Assembly (NCBI GenBank): GCA_024281075.1
Contig: JAMXLK010000106.1
Coordinates: 1 to 46,885 of the forward strand
DNA: 46,885 nt
Direction: 5' to 3'
Origin: Vulcanimicrobiia bacterium
GTDB lineage: Bacteria > Vulcanimicrobiota > Vulcanimicrobiia > Vulcanimicrobiales > Vulcanimicrobiaceae
This document shows positions 24,509 to 32,711 of this stretch, piece after piece; the first letter of the stretch is position 1; each line of letters begins with the position of its first letter. A program made the translations under genes and the position numbers. A model generated the notes under the pieces. It was given only the letters and a program-made list of their open reading frames with translations, was not told where the DNA came from and did no database searches.

Positions 24509-25480
24509 GTGAGGATCTCGAGCTTTTTGCGGCGCGCGTTCTGTCTTTGTGCTGCAGCAACCGTGCCCGCGGGCTGCGGCGGATGGCAAACGCCGCGAGT
24601 GGTTCCTGCCGCGCAAGCGTCCTACGCTCAGAGGCCGTTCGAGCAACTGCCCACGGCTCCGAAAGGCACGCTAATCTATGCCGTCGGCGACGAGTCGTCG
24701 TTCGTCTTCACGTTCCCCCGTGGAAAACTGCTGCACGAAATTGCAACGACGGCGTATTCGGCTTGCTCCGATCGTCTAGGGAACGTTTTTATGACGCAGG
24801 TCGGAAGCATCGCGAAGTACGAGCACGGTGCGACGACGCCGGTGCAGACCTATAAAGTCGCGGGAAGCGCCTATTCTTGTTCCGTCAACCCAAAAACGCA
24901 CGATCTTGCGACAGTTGTGTTTTGCATACGAGTCTGCGGCGAGGAGCTCGTCGTTTTGCGCGACCAGGGACGGCACCGGGACCGCTACCAGGTCGCGCCG
25001 CTTGGTACACTGCTGTACTGCGCCTACGACAACAAAGGCGATCTCTTTGTCGACGGCTACAACGGCACGCAGTTTGGTCTCGCCGAGCTGCCAAAGGGTG
25101 CGCACCGGTTCGTCGCAGTTTCTCTGAAGAAGCACATCAAGTACGCCGCGCAAATCCAATGGGACGGTGAGGACCTGGCAATCGAAACGCGGGTGAATCC
25201 AGAAATCTACCGCGTTGCGATTTCGGGCTCGCAGGGGCGCATCGTCGGGCACACCCGTCTCGAGGGCATCGGATACCGGGCGTCGCAGTCGTGGATTGGG
25301 GACGGCATGATCGTAGTACCGAGCGCGCCCTACAGCAAGCGGCCGATGGAACTATTCTTCTACAACTATCCCGCCGGCGGCCAGCCGGTAAAAATTGTAA
25401 CCGGCTTCATTCGCGGCGGTAATCACGCGATGGTCGACGGCGTGACGCTCAGCTCCCGCCCGTTCAACGTCTCTCCGTAA
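24509..25480 (+). CDS. Propeller-like secreted lipoprotein (Cys-blade family, member 1)
   Basis: A 323-residue protein from a GTG at 24509 with GAGGAA upstream. The signal MRISSFLRRAFCLCAAATVPAGC ends in lipobox PAGC. The mature protein follows the same plan as the genes at 28834 and 30793: GTLIYAV...FPRGKLL, then Cys-bearing turns (SACSDRLGNVF, YSCSVNPKTHDLA, YCAYDNKGDLFVDG), IQWDGEDLAIE, WIGDGMIVVPS and FYNYPAGGQPVK near the end. This looks like a beta-propeller. The ligand is unknown. The track's 24053 start lies antisense to the GNAT gene. Confidence 0.72.
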   Translation: MRISSFLRRAFCLCAAATVPAGCGGWQTPRVVPAAQASYAQRPFEQLPTAPKGTLIYAVGDESSFVFTFPRGKLLHEIATTAYSACSDRLGNVFMTQVGSIAKYEHGATTPVQTYKVAGSAYSCSVNPKTHDLATVVFCIRVCGEELVVLRDQGRHRDRYQVAPLGTLLYCAYDNKGDLFVDGYNGTQFGLAELPKGAHRFVAVSLKKHIKYAAQIQWDGEDLAIETRVNPEIYRVAISGSQGRIVGHTRLEGIGYRASQSWIGDGMIVVPSAPYSKRPMELFFYNYPAGGQPVKIVTGFIRGGNHAMVDGVTLSSRPFNVSP

Positions 25481-25485
25481 GTAAG

Positions 25486-27633
25486 CTACGGCGCGAGCGT
25501 TTCGCGGAACTCTGCCGCACGCTGCACGGCGGCGTCGCTGAAGGGCATCGGCCAGAGTCGTCCCGCAATCCATGCCGGGGCCTGGTCCGTATAATGGCCG
25601 GATCCCGGTTCGCCCGACTCTCCTTGCGGGAGCGTGATGCCGCCGGCGTCCCAGTTTCCCACGTCCCAGACGGCGCGGAAACTTTGCGTATACCCTGCCG
25701 TCTGGACGTGCAGCGTGAACGCATCGCCGTATCCGGGCAGTTCGGTGCCGTTGAGAAAGTTGACGCCGAGTTTCGCAATCGCGTGCAGCACCGGGACGGC
25801 GCCGGCAACGCGCCACGGCGCGGCCGCGGGTAGCGTAATCGTGGGCGGAAAGGTGCGGCGCGAGCCGGCCGCGCTCAGCACCGTCGGCATGCGGCCGTTG
25901 TGCCGGCGTGTCAGCTGTAAACGAATTGCCGCCACGACCGTCGCGGTGGTTGACTCGCCGGCCATCTCTCCGTTCCATTCCGAAAGCGCATTGGCAAGGC
26001 GCGCGTCGCGCGCGCGCAGCGCCGGAGCCAGCGCGTGCGCCAGCTCGCGTTCCGGCAAGGAGAGCGCGTCCATCTGCATCTGCGCAAAGTAATCGACGTC
26101 GTACTGCCGGCGGGCACGCAGAAGCTGTGCGATTCGATAGGCGCGATACGGCGGGGCGAACTGCGGGCTCAGCGCAAACGGATACGCGGCGCCGTAGATT
26201 TTATTGTTCGCCGTCCACACGACTGCGTCGCGTGCCGGCGCGACGTGCGGAAGCTGCGCGAACGCGAACGTAGGGTAGCTTCGTCCAAGATCGCTTGCCG
26301 GGTGAAACCATCGCGCTCGAACGGGATCGTTCGGAATGAGACCGGCCAGCTGGTACGCGACCCGGCCGCTCGTGTCGGCGAGCGCGAAGTTCTGTGTCGG
26401 GCCGGGATACGCCGCGAGCGTCGAGCGCGCGGCCTCGATCGACGGCGCGCGATCGAGCGCCAAGAACGTCTGTGCGGGCGACACGGGATTCGCATATGCA
26501 CTCCACGCGACGAGCACGAACCGGCCATCGTCCGTCGTGATGCCGAACAGATCGCGCGCGCGATAGTAACGCGCGCTTGCAGCGGGACGAAAGCGCACCG
26601 CGAATCGCTCATTCTGCCAGTTCCTCGCATCGAGACGACTCGGCGGAAGAAAGACCGAGAGCGACGTAACGGTGCCGCTCGTCGCGCCCCAGGCGAGATG
26701 GTCGTTGTGGCCGAGCACGACGCCGGGACAACCCGGCAGCGTCGCGCCGGCGACGTGGAATCCGGGCGCGCGCAAGTCGATTAAGTACCAAACCCCCGGC
26801 ATCCGTATCCCAAGATGCGGATCGTTCGCGAGCAGCGCGCGACCGGTGAGGGAGCGGTTTGCGCCGGCGGCCCACTCGTTGCTGCCGAGCGGCGCGCGCG
26901 CGCCGGCGATTTGGCGTAACGACGCGACGGCGCTGCGTTTGCATTGCTGACCCGGTCCGATGCCGGCAAGGCCGGCCGTGACGGGCGCGTCGTAACACGG
27001 ATCGGTGAATGGAAACCGTGCGTCGAGAAGCGGTATTCCGCCGCGACGATATGCGGCATCCCGTGGCGCAATCGCATTCCAGTCGTCGATCAAGTCGAGC
27101 ACCGTGGCCATGCCGACCACGAGTGAATCCTGAGGCGTCCACGGTCGCGGGTGATAGGCCAGCAGCCGAAACTCGACCGGAAGGGGTTCGCGTTTCATGG
27201 CCGCGTTCACACCATCGCTAAATGCAATCAGGATTGCCCGCGACGGCGCGTCGAGTCGTTGCCATTGCGCCGCCACGATAGTGCGAACCGGAACCGCGCG
27301 CTGCTCTCGATCCGTCTGCAAGGCGCCCGCACCGAAGACCTCCGCGAGTTCGCCGAGGGTGAATCGCCGAAGCAGATCCATCTGAAAAAGCCGATCCGCG
27401 CCCTCGACGTATCCCTGCGCAAAGAACAGATCGTGCTCGTTTTGTGCGGCGACGTGCGGAACGCCCCGGTCGTCGCGCAGAATCGCGACCGATGCCGTCA
27501 GCGGCAGCCCGGCGAGCGTTCCCGAGTATTGCGCGTGGGCGCGCATGCCGGCAACGACGTTGAGTGCAAATGCGACGACGGCGACCGCAAGCAGCACGAG
27601 CGCCGCCGCGGCGATACGGCGTAACAGTTTCAC
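25486..27633 (-). CDS. Penicillin acylase family protein (Ntn hydrolase)
   Basis: A 715-residue S45 precursor with an N-terminal membrane or signal segment (LLRRIAAAALVLLAVAVVAFALNVV). The small-subunit part has RDDRGVPHVAAQNEHDLFFAQGYVEGADRLFQMD. The nucleophile Ser251 follows the linker in APLGSNEWA and becomes the N-terminus after self-cleavage. ALLANDPHL and VVWTANNK carry other active-site residues. Family members cleave side-chain amides such as beta-lactams or acyl-homoserine lactones; the substrate here is not predictable. Last gene of a sulfotransferase-Rieske-acylase run. Confidence 0.9.
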   Translation of the reverse strand: MKLLRRIAAAALVLLAVAVVAFALNVVAGMRAHAQYSGTLAGLPLTASVAILRDDRGVPHVAAQNEHDLFFAQGYVEGADRLFQMDLLRRFTLGELAEVFGAGALQTDREQRAVPVRTIVAAQWQRLDAPSRAILIAFSDGVNAAMKREPLPVEFRLLAYHPRPWTPQDSLVVGMATVLDLIDDWNAIAPRDAAYRRGGIPLLDARFPFTDPCYDAPVTAGLAGIGPGQQCKRSAVASLRQIAGARAPLGSNEWAAGANRSLTGRALLANDPHLGIRMPGVWYLIDLRAPGFHVAGATLPGCPGVVLGHNDHLAWGATSGTVTSLSVFLPPSRLDARNWQNERFAVRFRPAASARYYRARDLFGITTDDGRFVLVAWSAYANPVSPAQTFLALDRAPSIEAARSTLAAYPGPTQNFALADTSGRVAYQLAGLIPNDPVRARWFHPASDLGRSYPTFAFAQLPHVAPARDAVVWTANNKIYGAAYPFALSPQFAPPYRAYRIAQLLRARRQYDVDYFAQMQMDALSLPERELAHALAPALRARDARLANALSEWNGEMAGESTTATVVAAIRLQLTRRHNGRMPTVLSAAGSRRTFPPTITLPAAAPWRVAGAVPVLHAIAKLGVNFLNGTELPGYGDAFTLHVQTAGYTQSFRAVWDVGNWDAGGITLPQGESGEPGSGHYTDQAPAWIAGRLWPMPFSDAAVQRAAEFRETLAP

Positions 27634-27639
27634 GCCGGG

Positions 27640-27945
27640 CTAAGCGTCAACGTAGATGTCGTCTCCTTCGATCGTGACGTCGAAGGTCATGAGCGGAAGG
27701 ACGGCCGGCAGCGTCAACGCGTCTCCGGTACGCACGTCGAACGTCGCGCCGTGACGGGGACAAACGACGCACTCACCCTCGAGCTCGCCTTGATCGAGCG
27801 GCCCGCCGTCGTGCGTGCAAACGTCTTCAATGGCATAGATCTTGCCCTCGACGTTGCAGAGTAGCACTTCGGTCGAATCGACGACGACGCGCCGAGTCGT
27901 TCCCGGCGCGATTTCGGAGAGCTTCGCTACCTTGTGCTTCGCCAC
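27640..27945 (-). CDS. Rieske [2Fe-2S] ferredoxin-like protein
   Basis: A 101-residue, single-domain Rieske protein. Cluster motifs are CTHDGGPLDQG and CPRHGATFD (Cys-x-His ... Cys-x2-His). This type (NirD/HcaC-like) carries electrons to oxygenases or other partners and is cytoplasmic; no signal peptide is seen. GTG start. It lies 6 nt before the penicillin acylase and 11 nt after the sulfotransferase; the natural redox partner is not in the window. Confidence 0.88.
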   Translation of the reverse strand: MAKHKVAKLSEIAPGTTRRVVVDSTEVLLCNVEGKIYAIEDVCTHDGGPLDQGELEGECVVCPRHGATFDVRTGDALTLPAVLPLMTFDVTIEGDDIYVDA

Positions 27946-27956
27946 GCCGCCGTGTT

Positions 27957-28805
27957 CTACGTTCGCCCCGTGGCGTCCTGAATCTCACGCCATTGTCGCC
28001 AAAATGCGGCGTCAATCAAACGGCGGTCTTCCGCAACGTCGCGGAGCAGTCCGTACGCTTTGCGCGTCAGGCGGCCGGTCTCCGTGCTCGAATCGATCGC
28101 CTTCGTCGAAAAGACCGAGTGTCGCAGCTTGGCGTCGAGAAAGTCGCTGACGAAGGAATCGACCTGCGGAGTCGTGGCTGCCGGCAGTTCGAGCTTCCGC
28201 GCTATCCGCTCGAGCTGCCCGCGCGGATCGCTCATCAAGATGTCGTAGTCCACGACGACGAGCGGTTTTGCGTCAAGTGCGGCGAGGAACGGCACGGCAT
28301 ATGAAAGCCAGAGCCGTTGGGCAGCGTCGACCGTAATCGCTTGGCGGGCATAAAGCGATGCCGCAACGCTTGCGGGATTTCGAATTACCAACAGATATGC
28401 GTCCTGTACGCGGGCTTGGCGTAGGACCGGAAGCCAGAACGGCAAGAGGCGTATCGTGCGGGGGTCTTTGAATCCCCAGAGCGGCTGCGAGCCGAACCAG
28501 CGCCTGAGATACCGAATCGTTTCGCGCCGCAGCCGCCACATTCGCCAGCCGGAGAAGCGGCCGGCACCGATCGGCGCAAAATCGTCCCAGCGCAGTCCGA
28601 GCGCTTTGAGCACGCGCTCGTTGAGCTCGACGATGCCGCGGTCTTCCCAATAGCCGGTCGGGTTTTCGGGCTGCGCGTCGAGAAAGTTGTTGCCTAAATC
28701 GACGCCGAGCGCGGCGAGCCCACGCGCGACCGCGCTGGTGCCGCTGCGATGCATCCCGATCACGACGATTGCGCGCGAAGAAGCTGCCACGAACGTGGCG
28801 GGCAT
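27957..28805 (-). CDS. Sulfotransferase family protein
   Basis: A 282-residue protein with the PAPS-binding P-loop IVVIGMHRSGTSAVARGL, GYWEDRGIVELNERVL, and the 3'-phosphate region LLVIRNPASVAASLYAR. The family moves sulfate from PAPS to hydroxyl or amine groups of glycans or small molecules. First of three minus-strand genes. Its start is 28 nt from that of the divergent lipoprotein gene, so one or both promoters must lie inside coding sequence. Confidence 0.83.
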   Translation of the reverse strand: MPATFVAASSRAIVVIGMHRSGTSAVARGLAALGVDLGNNFLDAQPENPTGYWEDRGIVELNERVLKALGLRWDDFAPIGAGRFSGWRMWRLRRETIRYLRRWFGSQPLWGFKDPRTIRLLPFWLPVLRQARVQDAYLLVIRNPASVAASLYARQAITVDAAQRLWLSYAVPFLAALDAKPLVVVDYDILMSDPRGQLERIARKLELPAATTPQVDSFVSDFLDAKLRHSVFSTKAIDSSTETGRLTRKAYGLLRDVAEDRRLIDAAFWRQWREIQDATGRT

Positions 28806-28833
28806 TCGGCCGCGCTGAACGAACTCCTCACCG

Positions 28834-29757
28834 ATGGCGCGCTCAATCAGAGTTTACCTTGCGGTGCTCGCGTGCATTGCCGCGTCACTCATGACGGCGT
28901 GCGCGGGTTCGCAAGCGCCCATCACGACCGTTCCACCCGCCGGTCAGGTGCCACGCGACGCAAGCAGCGCGCTCCTCTACGTTTCCGACACGGTGAGCGG
29001 CGACGTCTACGTCTTTTCGTACCCAAACGGGAAGCTGCAACAGACGTTAACCGGCTTTACGGATCCAGCCGGCGAGTGCGTGGACGCCAACGGCAACGTC
29101 TTCGTCGCCAATACCGGCGGCAACAATATCGTTGAGTACGCGCATGGCGGTTCTTCACCCGTCGCGACGCTCGAGGACACCGGTTATTTTCCAGTCGGTT
29201 GCTCGATCGATCCGACGACCGGAGATCTTGCCGTGACGAACTTCTCCACGACGGGCAGCGCGCCGGGCGACGTCGTTATCTATAAAAAGGCCAGGGGGCG
29301 CCCAAAACGCCATTACGTCGACCCTTCGATTTTTCAAATGCTGCTCTGCGGCTACGACGCGTCGGGCAATCTATTCGTAGACGGTCTGACGCAGAGTAAC
29401 GGTGCGGTCGTCGCAGAGCTGGCGCACGGCGGAGCGAAGCTGAGCGACATCACGCTCGATCGAACTATCTACAATCCCGGAGCGGTTCAGTGGGACGGGA
29501 AACACGTTGCCGTGGGAGATCAATCGTCGAACACGATCTATCGGTTCAGCGTCAAGAATGGAAAAGCGAAGACGGTGGGTTCGACGCAGCTGGGCGGCGC
29601 GTCGATGGTGTTTCAGTTCTGGATCGACGGAACGAAAGTGATTGGGCCCGACTCCGGTGCTGCGGATGTTGACATTTGGCACTATCCGCAAGGAGGCTCC
29701 GCGATCAAAAGCATCGTCGGCGTCTACGTACCGCTCGGCGCGACGGTAAGTAACTAG
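28834..29757 (+). CDS. Propeller-like secreted lipoprotein (Cys-blade family, member 2)
   Basis: A 307-residue protein. Signal: MARSIRVYLAVLACIAASLMTAC (lipobox MTAC). Blades: LLYVSDTVSGDVYVFSYPNGKL, AGECVDANGNVFVANTGGNNIVEY, VGCSIDPTTGDLAVTN, LCGYDASGNLFVDG, AVQWDGKHVAVGDQ, FWIDGTKVIGPDS, IWHYPQGG. One Cys recurs at the same point of three successive blades, as in the genes at 24509 and 30793. No Shine-Dalgarno is obvious before the ATG. Function unknown. Confidence 0.75.
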   Translation: MARSIRVYLAVLACIAASLMTACAGSQAPITTVPPAGQVPRDASSALLYVSDTVSGDVYVFSYPNGKLQQTLTGFTDPAGECVDANGNVFVANTGGNNIVEYAHGGSSPVATLEDTGYFPVGCSIDPTTGDLAVTNFSTTGSAPGDVVIYKKARGRPKRHYVDPSIFQMLLCGYDASGNLFVDGLTQSNGAVVAELAHGGAKLSDITLDRTIYNPGAVQWDGKHVAVGDQSSNTIYRFSVKNGKAKTVGSTQLGGASMVFQFWIDGTKVIGPDSGAADVDIWHYPQGGSAIKSIVGVYVPLGATVSN

Positions 29758-29839
29758 CTCGCGCTTCGACAAGGAGGTTGGTCTCGCGGCGTGCTCGAGC
29801 GCGCAGAATGGTCAAGCGCCGTCGCTCGGGCCTGGCTCC

Positions 29840-30721
29840 ATGGATAACCCCAGCATCGGAGGACGCACGGCGAACTCGCAAGCCGTCGCAATCCGGAGAC
29901 CCCTTCGCACTATGCAATACGACGCCAAGAAAGCACAGATTTTCGTAACGAACTTTTCGAGTAACACGGTCCAGATCTACAATCCTAAAATAAACAACCC
30001 CAGCCCCAGCGGAAGCATTACGAGTGGTGTGAGCGAACCGACCGGCGATTGCATAGATAAGCACGGTACGTTGTACGTCGTGAATCAAACGAACTCGATA
30101 CCGGAGTACAAGGCGGGCCAAACCTCACCGTACCAAACGATTACAGCCGGTCTGGATAACCCTGCCTTCTGCGCCATCGATGGCAAGGGTAATCTCTGGG
30201 TTACGAACATCTTTGGTGTCAACGTCACGGAGTATCCGAAAGGTTCGACCAGCCCCTCGACGGTGATTACCAACGGGATCACGTTCCCGATTGGAATCGC
30301 CTTCGATCGACAGGGCGACATGTTTGTCGCGAACCGTTCCGGCGGGTCGGGGACCAACGTTGAAGTCTATGCACCGGGCGGCTCGACGCCCTCGATGACG
30401 ATTACGAACGGAATTACCGAGCCCTGCGGCATCGCTGTGGACGCAAAGGGAACGCTCTACGTAACGAATCTCGGCTACAACACTGTCGCCGAGTACTTAG
30501 CCGGGCAAAGCACGCCGTATCAGACGATTACGAGCGGGCTCAACTACCCGGCCGCTGCTACGGTCAACAAGAAGGGTACGCTATTCGTCTCGAATTACGA
30601 CGGGAACACGATATCGGAATATCCGCCTGGCTCGATCAACCCGTCGGGGAATTCGATCTCTCAAGGTTTGAGCAGCCCCGAGGGATCGGCGTATTCTCCT
30701 CCCGTCCTGCCGAAAAAGTAG
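29840..30721 (+). CDS. NHL-type beta-propeller protein, signal peptide lost
   Basis: A 293-residue protein of six or so NHL-like blades: PTGDCIDKHGTLYVVN, AFCAIDGKGNLWVTN, IGIAFDRQGDMFVANR, CGIAVDAKGTLYVTN, AAATVNKKGTLFVSN, each followed by xxIxEYxxGxxxP and TITxG. No signal peptide follows the ATG. In the same frame just upstream one reads GLAACSSAQNGQAPSLGPGS, a typical lipobox and mature lipoprotein start, but no start codon or hydrophobic stretch precedes it. A perfect Shine-Dalgarno (AAGGAGGT, 29771) lies further up. Best read as a lipoprotein gene truncated by a deletion, possibly no longer exported. Confidence 0.7.
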   Translation: MDNPSIGGRTANSQAVAIRRPLRTMQYDAKKAQIFVTNFSSNTVQIYNPKINNPSPSGSITSGVSEPTGDCIDKHGTLYVVNQTNSIPEYKAGQTSPYQTITAGLDNPAFCAIDGKGNLWVTNIFGVNVTEYPKGSTSPSTVITNGITFPIGIAFDRQGDMFVANRSGGSGTNVEVYAPGGSTPSMTITNGITEPCGIAVDAKGTLYVTNLGYNTVAEYLAGQSTPYQTITSGLNYPAAATVNKKGTLFVSNYDGNTISEYPPGSINPSGNSISQGLSSPEGSAYSPPVLPKK

Positions 30722-30743
30722 GCGCGTTTCAAAACCCGATGCG

Positions 30744-30776
30744 ACAACGGCGCCGAGAGGCGCCGTTGTACTTTTT
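30744..30776 (+). terminator. Intrinsic terminator
   Basis: ACAACGGCGCC / GGCGCCGTTGT (11-bp perfect stem, GAGA loop) followed by ACTTTTT, 22 nt after the NHL-propeller gene and just before the next lipoprotein start. It also shows that the track's start at 30739 for the next gene is wrong. Confidence 0.88.
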
Positions 30777-30792
30777 CATTAACTCCCCGCCG

Positions 30793-31752
30793 GTGAAAAA
30801 CTTATGCTATGCACTGTGCGCCGGAACCGTTGCGATTTTGTTGACGGGGTGTGGCGCACGGCAAATGACGGGTATCATACCTCAAATTCGTACCGCCCGC
30901 TCGGAGGCCGATCGTGAAGCATCGTGGATGCTTCCGGATGCGCCGTCGCAAGACTTACTGTACGTATCGAATCTCAAGCGCGTAACCGTGTATTCGTACC
31001 CTCACGGGCGTTTAGAGGGAAGCATCGAGGGGTTCTACGGCGCGCAGGGCGAGTGCTTAGATAAAAAAGGCGATGTGTTCGTCACGAATCTGGGGACGAA
31101 TCAGATTATCGCCTACGCGCACGGCGCATGGAAGCCTCTACGCGCGCTGCCTGGTCACGCTTTGCCCGAGGGCTGTTCCGTCAATCCTCTGACCGGCGAC
31201 CTTGCTGCCGCGGACTCCGACGGCACCATCGCGATCTACCAGAACGCACGAGGGAAGCCAAGAATCGATACGCACTCGCCGCTCAAGCAAGCATTTTCGT
31301 GCAGCTACGACGACCACGGTAATCTGTTTGTCGACGGCGTACGCGGCGACTCTTCGAAGTTTATGCTGTTGGAGCTGCCGAAAAGCGGTGGCGGATTAAA
31401 GCCTGTCACGCTCGATCAGCGCATGGGATACCCGGGCGGCGTTCAATGGGATGGCAAGTACCTCGCCGTGGGAAGCTACACGTCGTCGCCCACGGGCACG
31501 ACGGTCGTCTACCGTTTTAAGATCGCTGCGGGCCACGGCAGAGAAGTTGGCGCAACCACGCTCGGCAGCGGCGCGAGTGATGTGCGACAGTTCTGGATTC
31601 AGAACGCGACGCTCGTCGCTCCATCGGAACAACTTCTTCGGTCGGACGTTTTCTTCTACAACTATCCAACGGGCGGGAAGGCGAGGAAGACGATCACACA
31701 TGGGCTCGACACTCCGGCGGGGGCCGTTGTAAGCCCAGCGCGGAGTCGCTGA
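30793..31752 (+). CDS. Propeller-like secreted lipoprotein (Cys-blade family, member 3)
   Basis: A 319-residue protein from a GTG at 30793: MKNLCYALCAGTVAILLTGC gives a clean lipobox (LTGC). The track start lies inside the terminator. Blades: LLYVSNLKRVTVYSYPHGRL, QGECLDKKGDVFVTNLG, EGCSVNPLTGDLAAAD, SCSYDDHGNLFVDG, GVQWDGKYLAVGS, FWIQNATLVAPS, FYNYPTGGKARKTI. Same order and same recurring Cys as the members at 24509 and 28834. It converges on the RES toxin gene. Confidence 0.75.
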   Translation: MKNLCYALCAGTVAILLTGCGARQMTGIIPQIRTARSEADREASWMLPDAPSQDLLYVSNLKRVTVYSYPHGRLEGSIEGFYGAQGECLDKKGDVFVTNLGTNQIIAYAHGAWKPLRALPGHALPEGCSVNPLTGDLAAADSDGTIAIYQNARGKPRIDTHSPLKQAFSCSYDDHGNLFVDGVRGDSSKFMLLELPKSGGGLKPVTLDQRMGYPGGVQWDGKYLAVGSYTSSPTGTTVVYRFKIAAGHGREVGATTLGSGASDVRQFWIQNATLVAPSEQLLRSDVFFYNYPTGGKARKTITHGLDTPAGAVVSPARSR

Positions 31753-31766
31753 CGCCCTACCGTCTG

Positions 31767-32213
31767 TTAAGTAAGTCGTGGATCGATGCGGAAATCGAAG
31801 GCGCCTGTGAGCCGCATATACTTCGAATCCTCATGGATCGGATTGATCAAAACGTTACGAGCCGGAACGAGTACGGATGGCACGAAGAGCAGTAAGCTGC
31901 GGCGCGACGCAAGCCATCGATCGCCGAGGCTCTGCGTTACCGCTTCGTCCCCTTCCCAGCCGCCCGGCAGAGCTTCTCGATGAATCTCTTCCCGAGCTAC
32001 GCCGTCGTTGACGATAATTTCGGAGAATGGAATCGTTCGTGGCATGTCGGCCGATGATGAAACATCGAGTCGCGCAAGCCATTCAATCTGCGCGGTTCCT
32101 GGATGCTCGGAAGTATAAATGACGGGTTTCCCGAGCGTATGCCAGCGGCCGGCGACAAAAAATCCTCCCGCGCCCGTGAGATCGCGGTGTCTGGAAACAC
32201 GCCAGAGCTGCAC
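31767..32213 (-). CDS. RES-domain toxin
   Basis: A 148-residue RES protein: LWRVSRHRDLTGAGGFFVAGRWHTLGKPVIYTSEHPGTAQIEWLARLD holds the family Arg and Glu, with a Ser-containing motif later. RES toxins of RES-Xre pairs degrade NAD+ and stop growth. It begins immediately after the antitoxin stop, with no gap. Confidence 0.82.
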   Translation of the reverse strand: MQLWRVSRHRDLTGAGGFFVAGRWHTLGKPVIYTSEHPGTAQIEWLARLDVSSSADMPRTIPFSEIIVNDGVAREEIHREALPGGWEGDEAVTQSLGDRWLASRRSLLLFVPSVLVPARNVLINPIHEDSKYMRLTGAFDFRIDPRLT

Positions 32214-32669
32214 CTACGCGGCGAAGCCGTAATACGCTCGAAGCAGAGCCCGCTCCACGATATCGGTCCCAATTTTGGTGCGCAATAGTTCGAGTGGCGC
32301 GCGGTCACCAAACTCGGGCTTCGGAGAGGCGAGCCATCGCACCGAGCGCTCCTCGTCGTCGAAAATAACCGTCGCTAAAGCGAGCGCGCGAGCGACGCGT
32401 TCGGTTCGATCGGACTCGTCCGGCGTCAAAGGCTCTTTCAACTCGCGCCGTCGCTGGTAGGTGCGTTTGGGCAAAATCGCCGCAAAGACAAAACTTTCCG
32501 GGATGCCGTGCTTGAGCAGCGACCCAACCGCGGCGACGGGGAGGCCCGCCTCGACCGTACGGCTCATGGCCAAGTCGTCCCGCACTTTTCCAATGCCGAG
32601 CAGCCTGCCGACAAGGTCCCGAAGCTCCGCCTGAAGTGGTTTGGCCGTTAAGCCCGCTGCGTGCGCCAT
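32214..32669 (-). CDS. Xre/MbcA/ParS-type antitoxin
   Basis: A 151-residue protein. The C-terminal toxin-binding domain is clear: LTPDESDRTERVARALALATVIF, then VRWLASPKPEFGDRAPLELLRTKIGTDIVERALLRAYYG. The N-terminal half is likely the Xre-like DNA-binding domain (LPVAAVGSLLKHGIPESFV). Antitoxin-first order with RES is standard. An inverted repeat covers its start codon, consistent with autoregulation. Confidence 0.83.
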   Translation of the reverse strand: MAHAAGLTAKPLQAELRDLVGRLLGIGKVRDDLAMSRTVEAGLPVAAVGSLLKHGIPESFVFAAILPKRTYQRRRELKEPLTPDESDRTERVARALALATVIFDDEERSVRWLASPKPEFGDRAPLELLRTKIGTDIVERALLRAYYGFAA

Positions 32670-32696
32670 TTGCCAAGATTATATGGCATTTGGCGC
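32663..32696. promoter_or_regulatory. Inverted repeat over the RES-Xre start, probable autorepression site
   Basis: GCGCCATTTGCC and GGCATTTGGCGC are inverted repeats (10 of 12 paired) separated by a 10-nt AT-rich spacer. The left arm contains the antitoxin start codon (32667-32669). It fits between sufB and the toxin-antitoxin pair, where Xre-type antitoxins usually bind. Confidence 0.55.
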
Positions 32697-32711
32697 GGAG
32701 ATGCCAGCTAT

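Noticed and set aside
25352-25978. 208-aa minus ORF overlapping the end of the penicillin acylase gene
   Set aside because: Out-of-frame shadow of the acylase gene; no motif.
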